Assembly: GCF_042453785.1 (NCBI RefSeq)
Contig: NC_091669.1
Location: forward strand, 34,613,001 to 34,677,000
DNA length: 64,000 nt
DNA from: Malus domestica
Lineage: Eukaryota; Streptophyta; Magnoliopsida; Rosales; Rosaceae
Direction of reading: 5' to 3'
Within the stretch, counting starts at the first letter, position 1. Every line of letters begins with the position of its first letter. The translations under genes were made by a program, and so were the position numbers. The notes beneath the pieces were generated by a model that worked only from the letters and a program-made list of their open reading frames with translations, did no database searches and was not told the DNA's origin. This document shows, one piece after another, positions 23,142 through 33,200 of this stretch.

Positions 23142-24229
23142 TCACAGGCCTCTGCAAAAAATAAATTCAGAACATGAGAAGAGGACATAAAGAAAATACT
23201 CAAGAATCCAAAACAACAAAGACATCATACGAGTTAATAGTCACATAAGAAGGAAGTTTGAAAGACAAACTAGGTAAGCAACAAGTGTAAATATAAGAAC
23301 AAAAAAACCTCCATCGACAACATTATAACCTTGTGAAGAGATGGCCCTTGTTTGGTTTGGGCTGTAGATCCTTGTCTACATTCTGAAATCTAGAAATCTA
23401 GTAATAACCAAACAGAAAGTTGGAGAATTTAATAAATTTTTCTCTTCCCTTTCAGTTTATCCACCATTGGTGAAGCAAACAAAACAAACAAATGGTTGAG
23501 TAAAATTTCAAAGTTGTTTTTCGCTTTGGAAGGGTAGTCGACAAACTACAAGACGAAACTAAGCACTCAAGCAAAAGTTGTCTTTCCAAGGCATAACCTC
23601 AAACACTTGAACTGCAAAACAAACTACAAGCTGGGAAAAGGCTTAAATACAGTAAAACCTTCCATTATTCTTAATCATGTAGTGTAAACCTACAATAAAC
23701 GCCCTAATCTCTATTCCAGCTATTGCAACTCACTTCACCCAATTACTAATCAATAATTCACATTGATAATGGGCAAATAAAGCTATGATAGCATATGGGT
23801 TTTGTCGTAAAATTTATGCATAAATCATAATCCAGCAACCCAATCACTGATCAATAAATTTCAATGAGAGCAAACAAAGGAAGTTTGTGGTTCTGAAACT
23901 GGGTACCTGACTTTCTTGAGGAGGACGGCCTTGAGCTTGCGAGCAAGGTCTTGAGACCGGAGCTTCTGCTCGAGATTCTTGCGAGCCAAGATTCGTTTCT
24001 CAGAGTTTTTGAGGTGGTGGGTTTGCTCCCGCTTTATCATCCTCTCAATCCCACTCGATGTCATCTTCCTTTGCATAACCGTCAGGGCCCACTCCAGGTT
24101 CCCGTTCATCACCTTCACCCGAATCCCTCTCAATTGCTCATGACGATGGTACCCCAACTGAGTCACTGACTCCACGCCCTGACTGGACCGTTTCAACACA
24201 TTCCACGCGCTCCTCGCTACCACATTCAT
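23142..24229 (-). CDS. Ribosomal protein bS21 family, probably mitochondrial
   Basis: Two coding exons on the minus strand, 24229-23907 and 23151-23142; the second supplies only the last residues (VR|GL, stop). The product is 110 residues. MNVVARSAWNVLKRS is a short basic presequence. The core GIRVKVMNGNLEWALTVMQRKM..SGIERMIKREQTHHLKNSEKRILARKN is the bS21 fold: one strand and long basic helices that contact 16S rRNA near the 3' end in the small subunit. The basic tail ends LKKVRGL. The length and ending match my memory of Arabidopsis At3g26360 better than the plastid S21 (GHS1). A 5'UTR intron (24280-24977) and a 755-bp intron before the last 10 coding bases are notable for so small a gene. 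Confidence 0.85.
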
Positions 24230-24977
24230 TGCTTCTCTTCTTCTGTGCTTCCTGAGAATTTGACTGACCTCTAATAACACTACCAGCTAATAATATTGGC
24301 TGAAATATTAATCAACACATAACACATTTCAGTTCAGCATGTAAATTATAATCAGCCACAATATTGATCAACACATTCATCAATCAGCAAATAACATATA
24401 AAGGGCACATTTCAGAATCCATAACAAGCTACAGGATTCAAGTTTCGACACATTCATTATTTCACACAATCACTCCACAATTCAGTTCACGGTGTCACAC
24501 GTTTCATTCCCACAATTGAAATTTGAAGCTAACCTCAAGCAAATGTCAAAAACCCAGTTCTGCAAATTTTTAAAAACCCAATATAAAATATAAATCACAA
24601 ATTGGAAACCCTAATTGTTAATGCAACAGTAAACGTGATACAGATAGGGATATCAATGCAAAATGCATGAAAATCAAATATCCAATGCCAAAACAAATGA
24701 GAAATGTGCAAACTCCACCTCTTGAATTGCCATTGAAACCTCCAAAAGTAGAAGATTAAAAGTTTGTTCAGATTATTACGACCAAACACCCCAAATTGCA
24801 CATATTTTTGCACAAATAACAATTTACATCTTCTTTTTCTTCCTCTTCTAATACGAAGATGATATGACTTCTAGCAGCCAAAATTCTCTAGTGTCTGCCT
24901 AACTCCAATATATAACAAACGTAATCCCAAATACAAAACCCTAATTTCAAAAACCAAGAACCAAACATGAATCTTAC

Positions 24978-25374
24978 CTTGAATTAGGCTGGAGGTGGAG
25001 TCGATTTACGCTTCAGGGAGGTCCGATTTCGAGGTGGAACCATGGAAGTGGGACCGGTGTTGAGTGGATGTGGAAGATGTAGGAGAGAGAGTTATGATGG
25101 TGGTCGACGGCGAGATGAATATGGAGGTGGTGGCGGGGAGTGCGAATTTTGGAGGTTGAATTTGAAGTGGGGGGACATCTGAATGTGAAAGTGAGAAAGT
25201 TGCAGAGATGGGAGGTGCTTGTCGTCGAAAGTCTTGACAGATGGGTTGGGCCTTTTGACAGCTCATTGATGGGTTGGGCCTCCGGCAGTCATGACAAATC
25301 TTTAGTAGTGTAAGAGCAATTCCACCCCATTAAAGCGCACGGCACTCCTTTGTATTTTATTTATTTTTTATTGG
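24978..25374. promoter_or_regulatory. 5'UTR exon and promoter region of the bS21 gene
   Basis: A strong donor (TTCAAG|GTAAGAT on the minus strand, exon edge 24978) pairs with an acceptor at 24280-24281 ahead of the start codon. Sequence to about 25250 is GC-richer than its surroundings and likely holds the transcription start. The short minus-strand frame across 25010-25266 has low-complexity Ser/Thr/Pro composition and is probably not coding. Confidence 0.4.
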
Positions 25375-25734
25375 TGTTTGTACCATACTTAGGACCTCCG
25401 TATTTAGATCTCGTATAAATACTCGGAGGATTTAAATGTAATTATGTAATAAAGGAATTGATAAATATGTAATAAGTGAGGGGCCCTTATTCTATAAAAT
25501 GACCTATCACCTTCACAATTAGGGGAGGCCATTTTCTTAGGCCATGGGAAGAGTTCTCTCACTCTCAGAAGCTCTCTCCCTCACTCCCCTCACCTCTCAG
25601 AGAAATACAATAATCAATGTGGGCGTAGCCCAAACCTTGGGGTGAACCACGATACATCTTGTCTTATTTACATTACTTGCAGATTCACGGTCAAATTTAC
25701 GTTGTTCCAAGACCTCCGATTTTGTGCATCAACA
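25375..25734 (+). repeat. Left LTR
   Basis: It starts TGTTTGTACCATAC and ends GTGCATCAACA. A TATA-like TTCTATAAAATG lies at about 25490-25501, and the U5-like part carries GTAGCCCAAACC and GGTGAACCACG motifs shared with other LTRs here. Confidence 0.92.
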
Positions 25735-25986
25735 TTTGGCGCCGTCTTTGGAAATCGATACGAAAAGTTGTGTTGGTTCTCTTTCATTTTTTCACCTCCA
25801 CCGTGAATCTGCAAAATCACAAAAAACCCAGAAACAGAAAAGATCTAGATCTTTCTTTCTCTCTTTTTTTCTCTCTCTCGCTCTCTTTTCTCTCTAATAG
25901 ATGTCGCCTCCGTCAATTGTCATCACCTCTCTCTCTCCAAATTCCAACTTCGAAGAAAACGCAGAAAGGCCAGAAAGGCCTGAGAT

Positions 25987-26150
25987 ATGGGGAAATACAT
26001 GAAGAAATCGAAAATTTCCGGCGACGTAGCCGTGATGGAGGTCTCCATTTCGCCGCAGTCATTTCTCGGAGTTCAAACCAGCGCCAAAATCCTAGCCCTC
26101 AAAAAGCTCCAGCAGCAGCAAAAGCAAACATATCAAGAACATTTGAGGAA
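25987..26150 (+). pseudogene. Captured N-terminal piece of a Kip-related CDK inhibitor (KRP/ICK)
   Basis: The frame opens MGKYMKKSKISGDVAVMEVS and continues SFLGVQTSAKILALKKLQQQQ, which is the conserved N-terminal signature of plant KRP proteins (MGKY..KSK.., then LGVRTRAKTLAL). The C-terminal CDK- and cyclin-binding region is not found nearby. It lies just inside the left LTR, so it is host sequence carried by the retroelement. Confidence 0.75.
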
Positions 26151-26700
26151 TCAGCCTCTGTGGCTCCGCTTCAAACTCTGGTCATTTCTCCGTAGGCATC
26201 TCCGTCGGGCCACTAAGCATTACACAATCAGCTGTTTGGATTCTCATAAAACACGACGGAAAGTACCAGAAAATCTCAGAGAAAATTCCTAGCACGATAA
26301 AGACGACGGAATTCATGGATAAACAGATCATGGAACTCTCTCGGTCCCACTCCGAGGATTTCTCTCAACTTTCGTACCCTCAACAATTCACTCATTTATG
26401 CTGCTCTGGTTTAAAGGACTGTGGTATTCTGAGTTCAAAACCACTCAGCGAGTTCACTAGGAGAGTTAGCCTTTCTCTAAAACGGAAAAAACCCATCAAA
26501 ACCCAGTATTGTGATTTCGATATCTTTCAACACATTTGGAGTTTTATGCAGGTTTCAATCCAAAACCCAGAAGAAACCCTTCTAATCCCATGCCAAAATG
26601 CTCAACTTACTACTCGAAGCTTCTCGGCAGCTCAATCCCACGTATCATTTAGAAGCTAGGTCTCTATCCAATCCCACCATGCTGCCTCATTTTTATTCCC
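26150..26700 (+). other. Unassigned interior segment of the LTR element
   Basis: An open stretch (26315-26659) reads MDKQIMELSRSHSEDFSQL.. and has protein-like composition. I do not recognise it. It may be a third captured host piece between the KRP and Agenet segments. Confidence 0.35.
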
Positions 26701-26734
26701 CTAAGCATCATATGTCAAATCTGCAGATGAGCAA

Positions 26735-27000
26735 AGGAGTACGTCGATTTGGAGCACCTGAAGCCCACGCCGCCACAACTCGCTGACCGAAATTTCGAGG
26801 AGGGAGATGTGGTAGATGTGGATTACAGAGATGGGTAATGGACTGGGGTCATAGGGAAGATGGTCGAGAATAATTCCAAGTACAGCGTCGTCTTCGACAA
26901 CCTTCCGGATTTGATCGAATTTCAGAAAGACCATCTCAGATTGCATGTTTTGGAACATCTTTTTGAAGCTGTGAATGTTGATCTTGTCAGGATATTGCAG
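26735..27000 (+). pseudogene. Captured Agenet-domain (DUF724-like) gene fragment
   Basis: Translation gives FEEGDVVDVDYRDG.. followed by TGVIGKMVENNSKYSVVF and EFQKDHLRLHV. This is the Tudor-like Agenet fold of plant chromatin or RNA proteins (FEVGD.VDA..NDGWWTGVI..). Only about one domain is present. It sits within the retroelement interior, downstream of the KRP piece and in the same orientation. Confidence 0.75.
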
Positions 27001-27581
27001 CAAACTGTTTGCTATGACAGTTCAAAGATGCTACCAGAAGCTCTTTTGGGCAAACCAATCTGTGAGCATAAACGAAAGCCAGGTTTTGAGTCAGCTTCTA
27101 AGCCAGAAGCTGAAGCCGACGCATGAAGATAACCCAATCCGAAGATGCTACTAGAAGGCATGATGCCATCATAACATCACCATCGTGGCCAACCTGCAGA
27201 TTCAAGGGTGCACATGCATGACAGCTTAGAGACCAAAAAAGAGGGTCAAGAAACAGAAAGAAAATCAGAAAGAAAAGCAGAAAGCAGAAAAGGAAAAGCC
27301 GAAAAGAAGATGCTCCACTATTCTACTACTCCACTATCCCACGGGATAACATGATTAAAGATAAGAAGATGCCCACCAAGGTTTCCCGTCTCCACTTTCT
27401 GTTGGACCAGAAGATGCCCATCAACATGCTGAAAACATGTAATTTATTTTTCTTATCTTTCGGAGACATCTGTATAAACCCCATCAGAGGGTTAAAAAAA
27501 AACGGCAAAGCCCAAAAGAAATGGGTTGGAATGTTGTGTGGAGGGCAAAGGCCCATAAGCCCAAAATAGCACCAACAAGGT

Positions 27582-27745
27582 AACCAAAAGTACGTCCAGT
27601 ACTACAAAAAATTATTCGGCACCCTACCGCTATTATCACCAACCAGGTGACCAAAAGTACGTCCAGTACTACAAAAAATTATTCAGCACCCCGCCGCTAT
27701 TATCACCAACCAGGTGATCAAAAGTACGCCCAGTACTTCAAATCA
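27582..27745 (+). repeat. Tandem repeat of ~70 bp units
   Basis: Unit CAAAAGTACGTCCAGTACTA.. through TATTATCACCAACCAGGTGA is repeated about 2.4 times with few differences. Inside the LTR element. Confidence 0.85.
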
Positions 27746-27865
27746 TACATAAACATTCATGAACATTACTCATATCAATCATACATAAACATTCATGAGC
27801 ATCACTCATGTCAACATTCATGAGCATCACTCATGTCAACATCCATGAGCATTGCTTATGTCAAT
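27740..27865 (+). repeat. Short tandem array around ACATTCATGAGCAT
   Basis: Three to five copies of an ACATTCATGAGCATCACTC-like unit with spacing of about 26-40 bp, directly following the 70-bp repeat. Confidence 0.75.
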
Positions 27866-27867
27866 CA

Positions 27868-28175
27868 GCTTCAAAAGCTTCATTTACAGAGCTCTAGCTT
27901 TAAAAGCTTCATTTAGAGAGCTATAGCTTCAAAAGCTTCATTTACAAAAGCTCTAGCTTCAAAAGCTTCATTTACAGAACTCCAACTTCAAAAGCTTCAT
28001 TTACAAAAACTCTAGCTTCAAAAACTTCATTTACAAAAACTCTAGCTTCAAAAGCTTCATTTACAGAGCTCTAGCTTCAAAAGCTTCATTTACAAAAGCT
28101 CTATCTTCAAAAGCTTCATTCACAGAGCTCCAGCTTCAAAGCTTCACCTGCAAAGCTTCACCCACAAAGCTTCAG
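27868..28175 (+). repeat. Array of GCTTCAAAAGCTTCATTTAC units
   Basis: About ten copies of a 28-31 bp unit containing AGCTTCAAAAGCTTCATTTA. Each unit holds a HindIII-like AAGCTT and an AGCTCTAGCT-type palindrome, so the array can fold on itself. Part of the LTR element interior. Confidence 0.9.
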
Positions 28176-28344
28176 TGCAGGGTATACAAATACTGACTCC
28201 GAACAATCGCCATTTCGGCCCATACATGGATTCAATTTGAAGTTTCCAGCCAACATACTCTATTGACCGAAGACTTGGGGGACTACACTATACACCATAT
28301 ATTGGGCCTCAACTAGGCCTCATGAAAAATACTTGGGGTCTTAG

Positions 28345-28950
28345 CCCATTATTTATGTATTGAGGAGCGAATCCTTATTCTATAAAAAGGACTCCCTCAC
28401 TTTCATTAGAGAGCACCCATTATTCATGTATTGAGGAGCGAGCCCTTATTCTATAAAAGGGACTCCCTCATCTTCATTAGAGAGCATCGCCGCCAGCTAA
28501 GCAACCGTCTCGCCGCAAGCATCACTCCTAACCCATTATTCATGTACTGAGGAGCGAGCCCTTATTTTATAAAAGGGACTCCCTCACCTTCATTAGAGAG
28601 CATCGCCGCCTACGGAGCAACCGCCTCGCCGTGAGCATCAACTCTAGCCCATCATTTATGTATTGAGGAGCGAGCCCTTATTCTATAAAAAGGACTCCCT
28701 TACCTTCATTAGAGAGCATCGCCGCCAGCTGAACAACCGTCTTGCCGCGAGCATCACTCCTAACCCATTATTTATGGACTGAGGAGCGAGCCCTTATTTT
28801 ATAAAAGGGACTCCCTCACCTTCATTAGAGAGCATCGCCGCCTACGGAGCAACCGCTTCGCCGCGAACATCAACTCTAGCCCATCATTTATGTATTGAGG
28901 AGCGAGCTCTTAATCTATAAAAGGGACTCACTCACCTTCAACGCCACAAG
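28345..28950 (+). repeat. Higher-order 116/232-bp array with a TATA-like box per unit
   Basis: Units start with CCCAT(T/C)ATT.ATGTA at 28345, 28416, 28532, 28648, 28764 and 28880. After the first 71-bp step the period is exactly 116 bp. Each unit carries TTATTCTATAAAAGGGACTC, close to the TATA region of the flanking LTRs. Units alternate between two types (GCATCACTCCTAA versus GCATCAACTCTAG ends), giving a 232-bp higher-order period. Confidence 0.9.
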
Positions 28951-29152
28951 CCGAGCCAACCAAGGCAACATAAGCCACAAGCCGAGCAACCTCACAACAT
29001 GTGCTACTTCTGGTTGAACATCATTTCACTTTGAGCGCCGCCTCATATCGAGTATCATCCCTAGACAACATCTAGTTACTTCGACCCACACATGGACTAA
29101 ATTTCAAGTCTCCAGCCAAAAGACTATCTTGACTGAAGACTTAGGGGACTAC

Positions 29153-29512
29153 TGTTTGTACCATACTTAGGGCATCCGTATTTAGATTTCGTACAAATAC
29201 TCAAGGGACTTAAATGTAATTATGTAATAAAGGAAGGGGCAAATATGTAATAAGTGATGAACCATTATTCTATAAAAAGACTCCTCACCCTCACAATTAG
29301 GGGAGACCATTTTCTTAGGCCATGGGAAGAGTTCTTTCACTCTCAGAAGCTCTCTCTCTCACTCCCCTCACTTCTAAGAGAAATACAATAATCAGTGTGG
29401 ACGTAGCCCAAACCTTGGGGTGAACCACGATACATCTTGTGTTATTTACATTACTTGCAGATTCACGGTTGGATTTACGTTGTCCCAAGACCTTCGGTTT
29501 TGTGCATCAACA
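29153..29512 (+). repeat. Right LTR
   Basis: Same ends as the left LTR (TGTTTGTACC.., ..GTGCATCAACA), 360 bp, followed at once by the ATTGG duplication at 29513-29517. Confidence 0.92.
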
Positions 29513-29517
29513 ATTGG

Positions 29518-30252
29518 ATTTTTAATTCTTTACTAAAAAAGCTTAATTATAATTTTTTTATTTATAACAAGTTCATAAAAGGGCCAGGTTGTTTCTTTTG
29601 AATTTTTACTATTTTGCACTTACTTATTTCAATTTCTTTGTACTCTTTAAAATTTGTAAGAAGGGAGGAGATTCTTATTATGACAAATGTTTCATCAAAT
29701 TTCCTTTTTTTTTTCTTCTTTTCACTAGCTTTTTAGCACATGTATATTGATGAATATGCAGTTTCAAACACACGTATACTGATAGATGTACAGTTCCAAC
29801 AATTAGTATAATATATTGAACTCAAGAATTGAAATTACCAACTACAAAAAGACAAATTTTCCAGCTCAATACAAGAGTTTGATTGCCACAAAAGTGGAAT
29901 CAAACTTAATTTTTGGGCTACTTGTGAATGGCCTTACAAAAAGGTGGTGTTAAGTTCCACTCTTGTTAACAATTTCAATGTCAACCATTACTAGCTCGTT
30001 ATGTTGGTTTAGTCAAATATCCTTAAAAAAAAAAAGAAAGAAAAACAAGTCACTGTACTGAAATACTCGAGTCTCCACTCTCTTGCGGACTGATTCGTAA
30101 GCTCGCTCTCTCTGTCTCTCTCTCTCTGTTGTTTTAAATGATGGATCATATAAGCTAGCCAGATCTGCGTCGTTGCTTTCAGAGAAACACATCTTTTTCT
30201 CGGCCCTCGCAAATCTCTCAACTACAAAACACACGCACACGACGGAGGCCAA
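29518..30252. promoter_or_regulatory. Upstream region of the NOMO gene
   Basis: AT-rich to about 30050, then a CT-rich tract (30085-30130), typical of a plant 5'UTR or core promoter. No TATA box is convincing. Confidence 0.4.
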
Positions 30253-33200
30253 ATGGCCATCAAAGACCAGGCCTCACCCTTACTCTTCTTTTTCTTCTTC
30301 CTCGCAATCTCTTCCCTCGCTACCACTTTCGCCGATTCAGTCCACGGCTGCGGCGGTTTCGTCGAGGTTAAATAACTTCAACTTTTTCACTGTTTGAGCT
30401 AATGGGTTTTACCCTTTTACTTGATCGACTAAGGAATCGCACCGTAAACTTGCAGGCTCGCTCTTCTCTGATCAAGGCCAGGAAACCCACCGATGCTAAA
30501 TTGGATTTTTCTCACATCACGGTAAAACAAATTTTACTGAATTTTCGTCACTAATGCAAATCCAGATACAAGATATCGAATAAGTTGCAAATTGATTTTG
30601 GGATTTTAGGTTGAGCTTCGGACAGTTGATGGGTTTTTGAAGGATAGCACTCAATGTGCTCCCAATGGTTACTACTTCATTCCCGTATATGACAAGGTAT
30701 TATTTCTTCTTCTTTTTCGAGGCTTTGGATTTCGCTGCATCTTTTCATTTCACATGCTCTCATGCTTCAGTGGTGATTTGTGTTGTTTTCAAAATTATCG
30801 GAGTTGATCACGAAAAGCCACACACTTGATGTTGCTTACTTGACTGAAACGTTCTGTTGTTTGTTCAATGCTTCTCGTTGCCCTTATTGATAATGCAGGG
30901 CTCTTTTGTTATTAAAATTAACGGCCCAGAGGGATGGTCATGGAACCCAGACAAGGTTTATTAATTTTTCTTTTCTCTGTCTTTCTATCTATTCCTATAT
31001 GTGGTTCGTTGACTCAAAATTTGCGCTTGTCAGAATCTGACAACAGTAGTGTTTTCTAGGTTCCTGTTATTGTTGATGATTCCGGCTGCAATGGCAGTGA
31101 AGATATTAACTTTCAGTTTACAGGGTGTGTTCTTTTGCTTTTATTTGAGTTTGCATGATCTTATAAGCATTTCTGTCCTTGCCTTGGGCATTTGGTATAA
31201 ACTACCTTGTGGTACATGTGGGTAGGTTCTCCTTGTCTGGTAGAGTAGTGGGAGCGGTTGGTGGAGGGAGTTGTTCCGTTCAGAATGGAGGTCCTCCAAA
31301 TATTGAAGTTGAACTTTTGTCTGATTCTGGTGGTGTTGTTTCTTCTGTTATAACATCAGCAGGGGGGAGTTACTTGTTCAAAAATATTATTCCAGGTACA
31401 AAACTTGAGCTTATGTTGTACCACAATTCATAAATCTTTTCAGTATGTCACATACCTTTCAAAAGGTATTCTAATTTGATTATGTTTCCAATATGTCCCG
31501 TACATTTCAACAGTTATGATTAGTTGGTTCCCTTGTGAAACTGCAATTTTCACCGTGCAGGTTGTATATCATTATTTTGTTCCAAGACCCTTTTTATTAA
31601 CGAAAGATTACCTTGTATTCGTCTCTCTCATTTAGTCCATTTTCAGCAGATAAATAACTTTGTTATCAAATATCCTTCTTGTGTGCAGGAAATTATGAAT
31701 TACGTGCTTCGCACCCTGACTTGAAAGTTGAAATAAGAGGTTCAACAAAGGTTCATTTATTATTCTTTCTTGTGCCATAATTGTTTTTTTCTTTTGGACT
31801 TGTGTGTTGTGTTTATCTTCCATTGGATTTCTCTGGGCCTTTCTTGCCAAATATGAGTATGTTATCTTATATTAGGTTACTTGATTTTATAAAATTATAA
31901 CATGTTACTTGGTTTTATAAGATTATAATAGTTACTTGGTTTTCTAAGATTATATGATCTTACATGGTTTCTTAAGATTATATTATGTTACCATTGATAA
32001 GCCTTTACAAATTTAAATGACACTCATGTGGAAATTATATACTTCTTGCAGGTGAATTTGGGGTTCGGAAATGACATAGTGGATGACATTTTCTTTGTCC
32101 CTGGGTATGATATTCGTGGATTTGTTGTTTCTCAGGTAAAAATGTTACTTTAGAGATGACAGTTGTTCATCATACAATTTGCTTTGTCTACAAGTCCCTA
32201 TCTTAAATATGTGCAACCAATGACTTGAGAAATCCATCCATCAGTACTAGAGGTGGATTGATTTATTTATAGTTGTTTTCTTCTAATTGATGTTGGTTCC
32301 CCTAATGTGGTGGTGGTCAGGTTAAATTGGACTTCTAGTTTGTCTACTTAGACTGTATACTGATTTCTTTCTTTTTTCTTGTGTGGGATAGGGAAATCCA
32401 ATATTGGGAGTTCACGTTTATTTATACTCGGATGACGTCTTAGAGGTAGATTGTCCCCAAGGTTCTGGAACTTCTTCTGGAACGAGGAAGGCACTGTGCC
32501 ATGCTATATCTGATGCTCATGGGATGTTCATGTTTAAATCAATACCTTGTGGTAATTGTATACGTTTTCTGTTTATTTGGTTTATTTTAGGCAGTTCCAT
32601 TACACTATTCCCCATATATGTCCTCTTTACTTTATAACTTCTGCTTCTTTACGCTTTATGTATTAGTAAAGTTTGATTGTTTGTGGTAGATGTTCCAGTG
32701 AGATGTTTAACTAATCGGTGCATTTTAAATCATATAAGATTGATACTTTTGGAGTTTGTGGTCAACAAACTATATAGAAGCTGCATTTGGCATTTCTTTT
32801 AATACTAAGCGAACAACATTATACATCAATGTGTAGGTCCGCCGGATAGATGATTGCAACTACTGCAGAAAACCACAACTTATTTTTCCTTGGAAAACCT
32901 TAACAGAAAATTCTGGTTGGCAGACAAAATGACACCTCTTACCCTCTAAAAGTTAAAAGAAAGGGGGTAGTGGGTGCAGACAAAGAGCAGAACATTTATG
33001 TTCAGACAAACATTTAGATGATCTTTTTCGCTAACCACTGTCTTGCTATCTTATGTCATAGACATAGTCACAAATCTTAGTTATCGTGCCACCTCATTCT
33101 GTTAATGAAGTTTCAAGATTCATCTGGTTTGAAGCCCTCTTGCTTGGAAAATGCTCAGCATCTGCATCTCACTAATTTTACTGCTTTCAAATTGAACCTA

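Larger units (their letters stand above)
25375..29512 (+). mobile_element. Non-autonomous LTR retrotransposon carrying host-gene fragments (fossil)
   Basis: The left LTR is 25375-25734 and the right LTR 29153-29512, each 360 bp with TG..CA ends. ATTGG occurs directly before 25375 and after 29512 as a 5-bp target-site duplication, so the outer structure is whole. A primer-binding-like TTGGCGCCGTC follows the left LTR, and ACTTAGGGGACT before the right LTR fits a polypurine tract. The LTRs differ at roughly 8-10% of sites by eye, indicating an old insertion of several million years. The 3.4-kb interior has no gag or pol. It holds a CDK-inhibitor (KRP) N-terminal piece, an Agenet-domain piece and tandem arrays. 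This is a LARD-like parasite of some autonomous family. Confidence 0.92.

Noticed and set aside
25010-25266. 86-codon minus-strand frame rich in Ser/Thr/Pro
   Set aside because: It sits where the bS21 promoter and 5'UTR are expected and has low-complexity composition.
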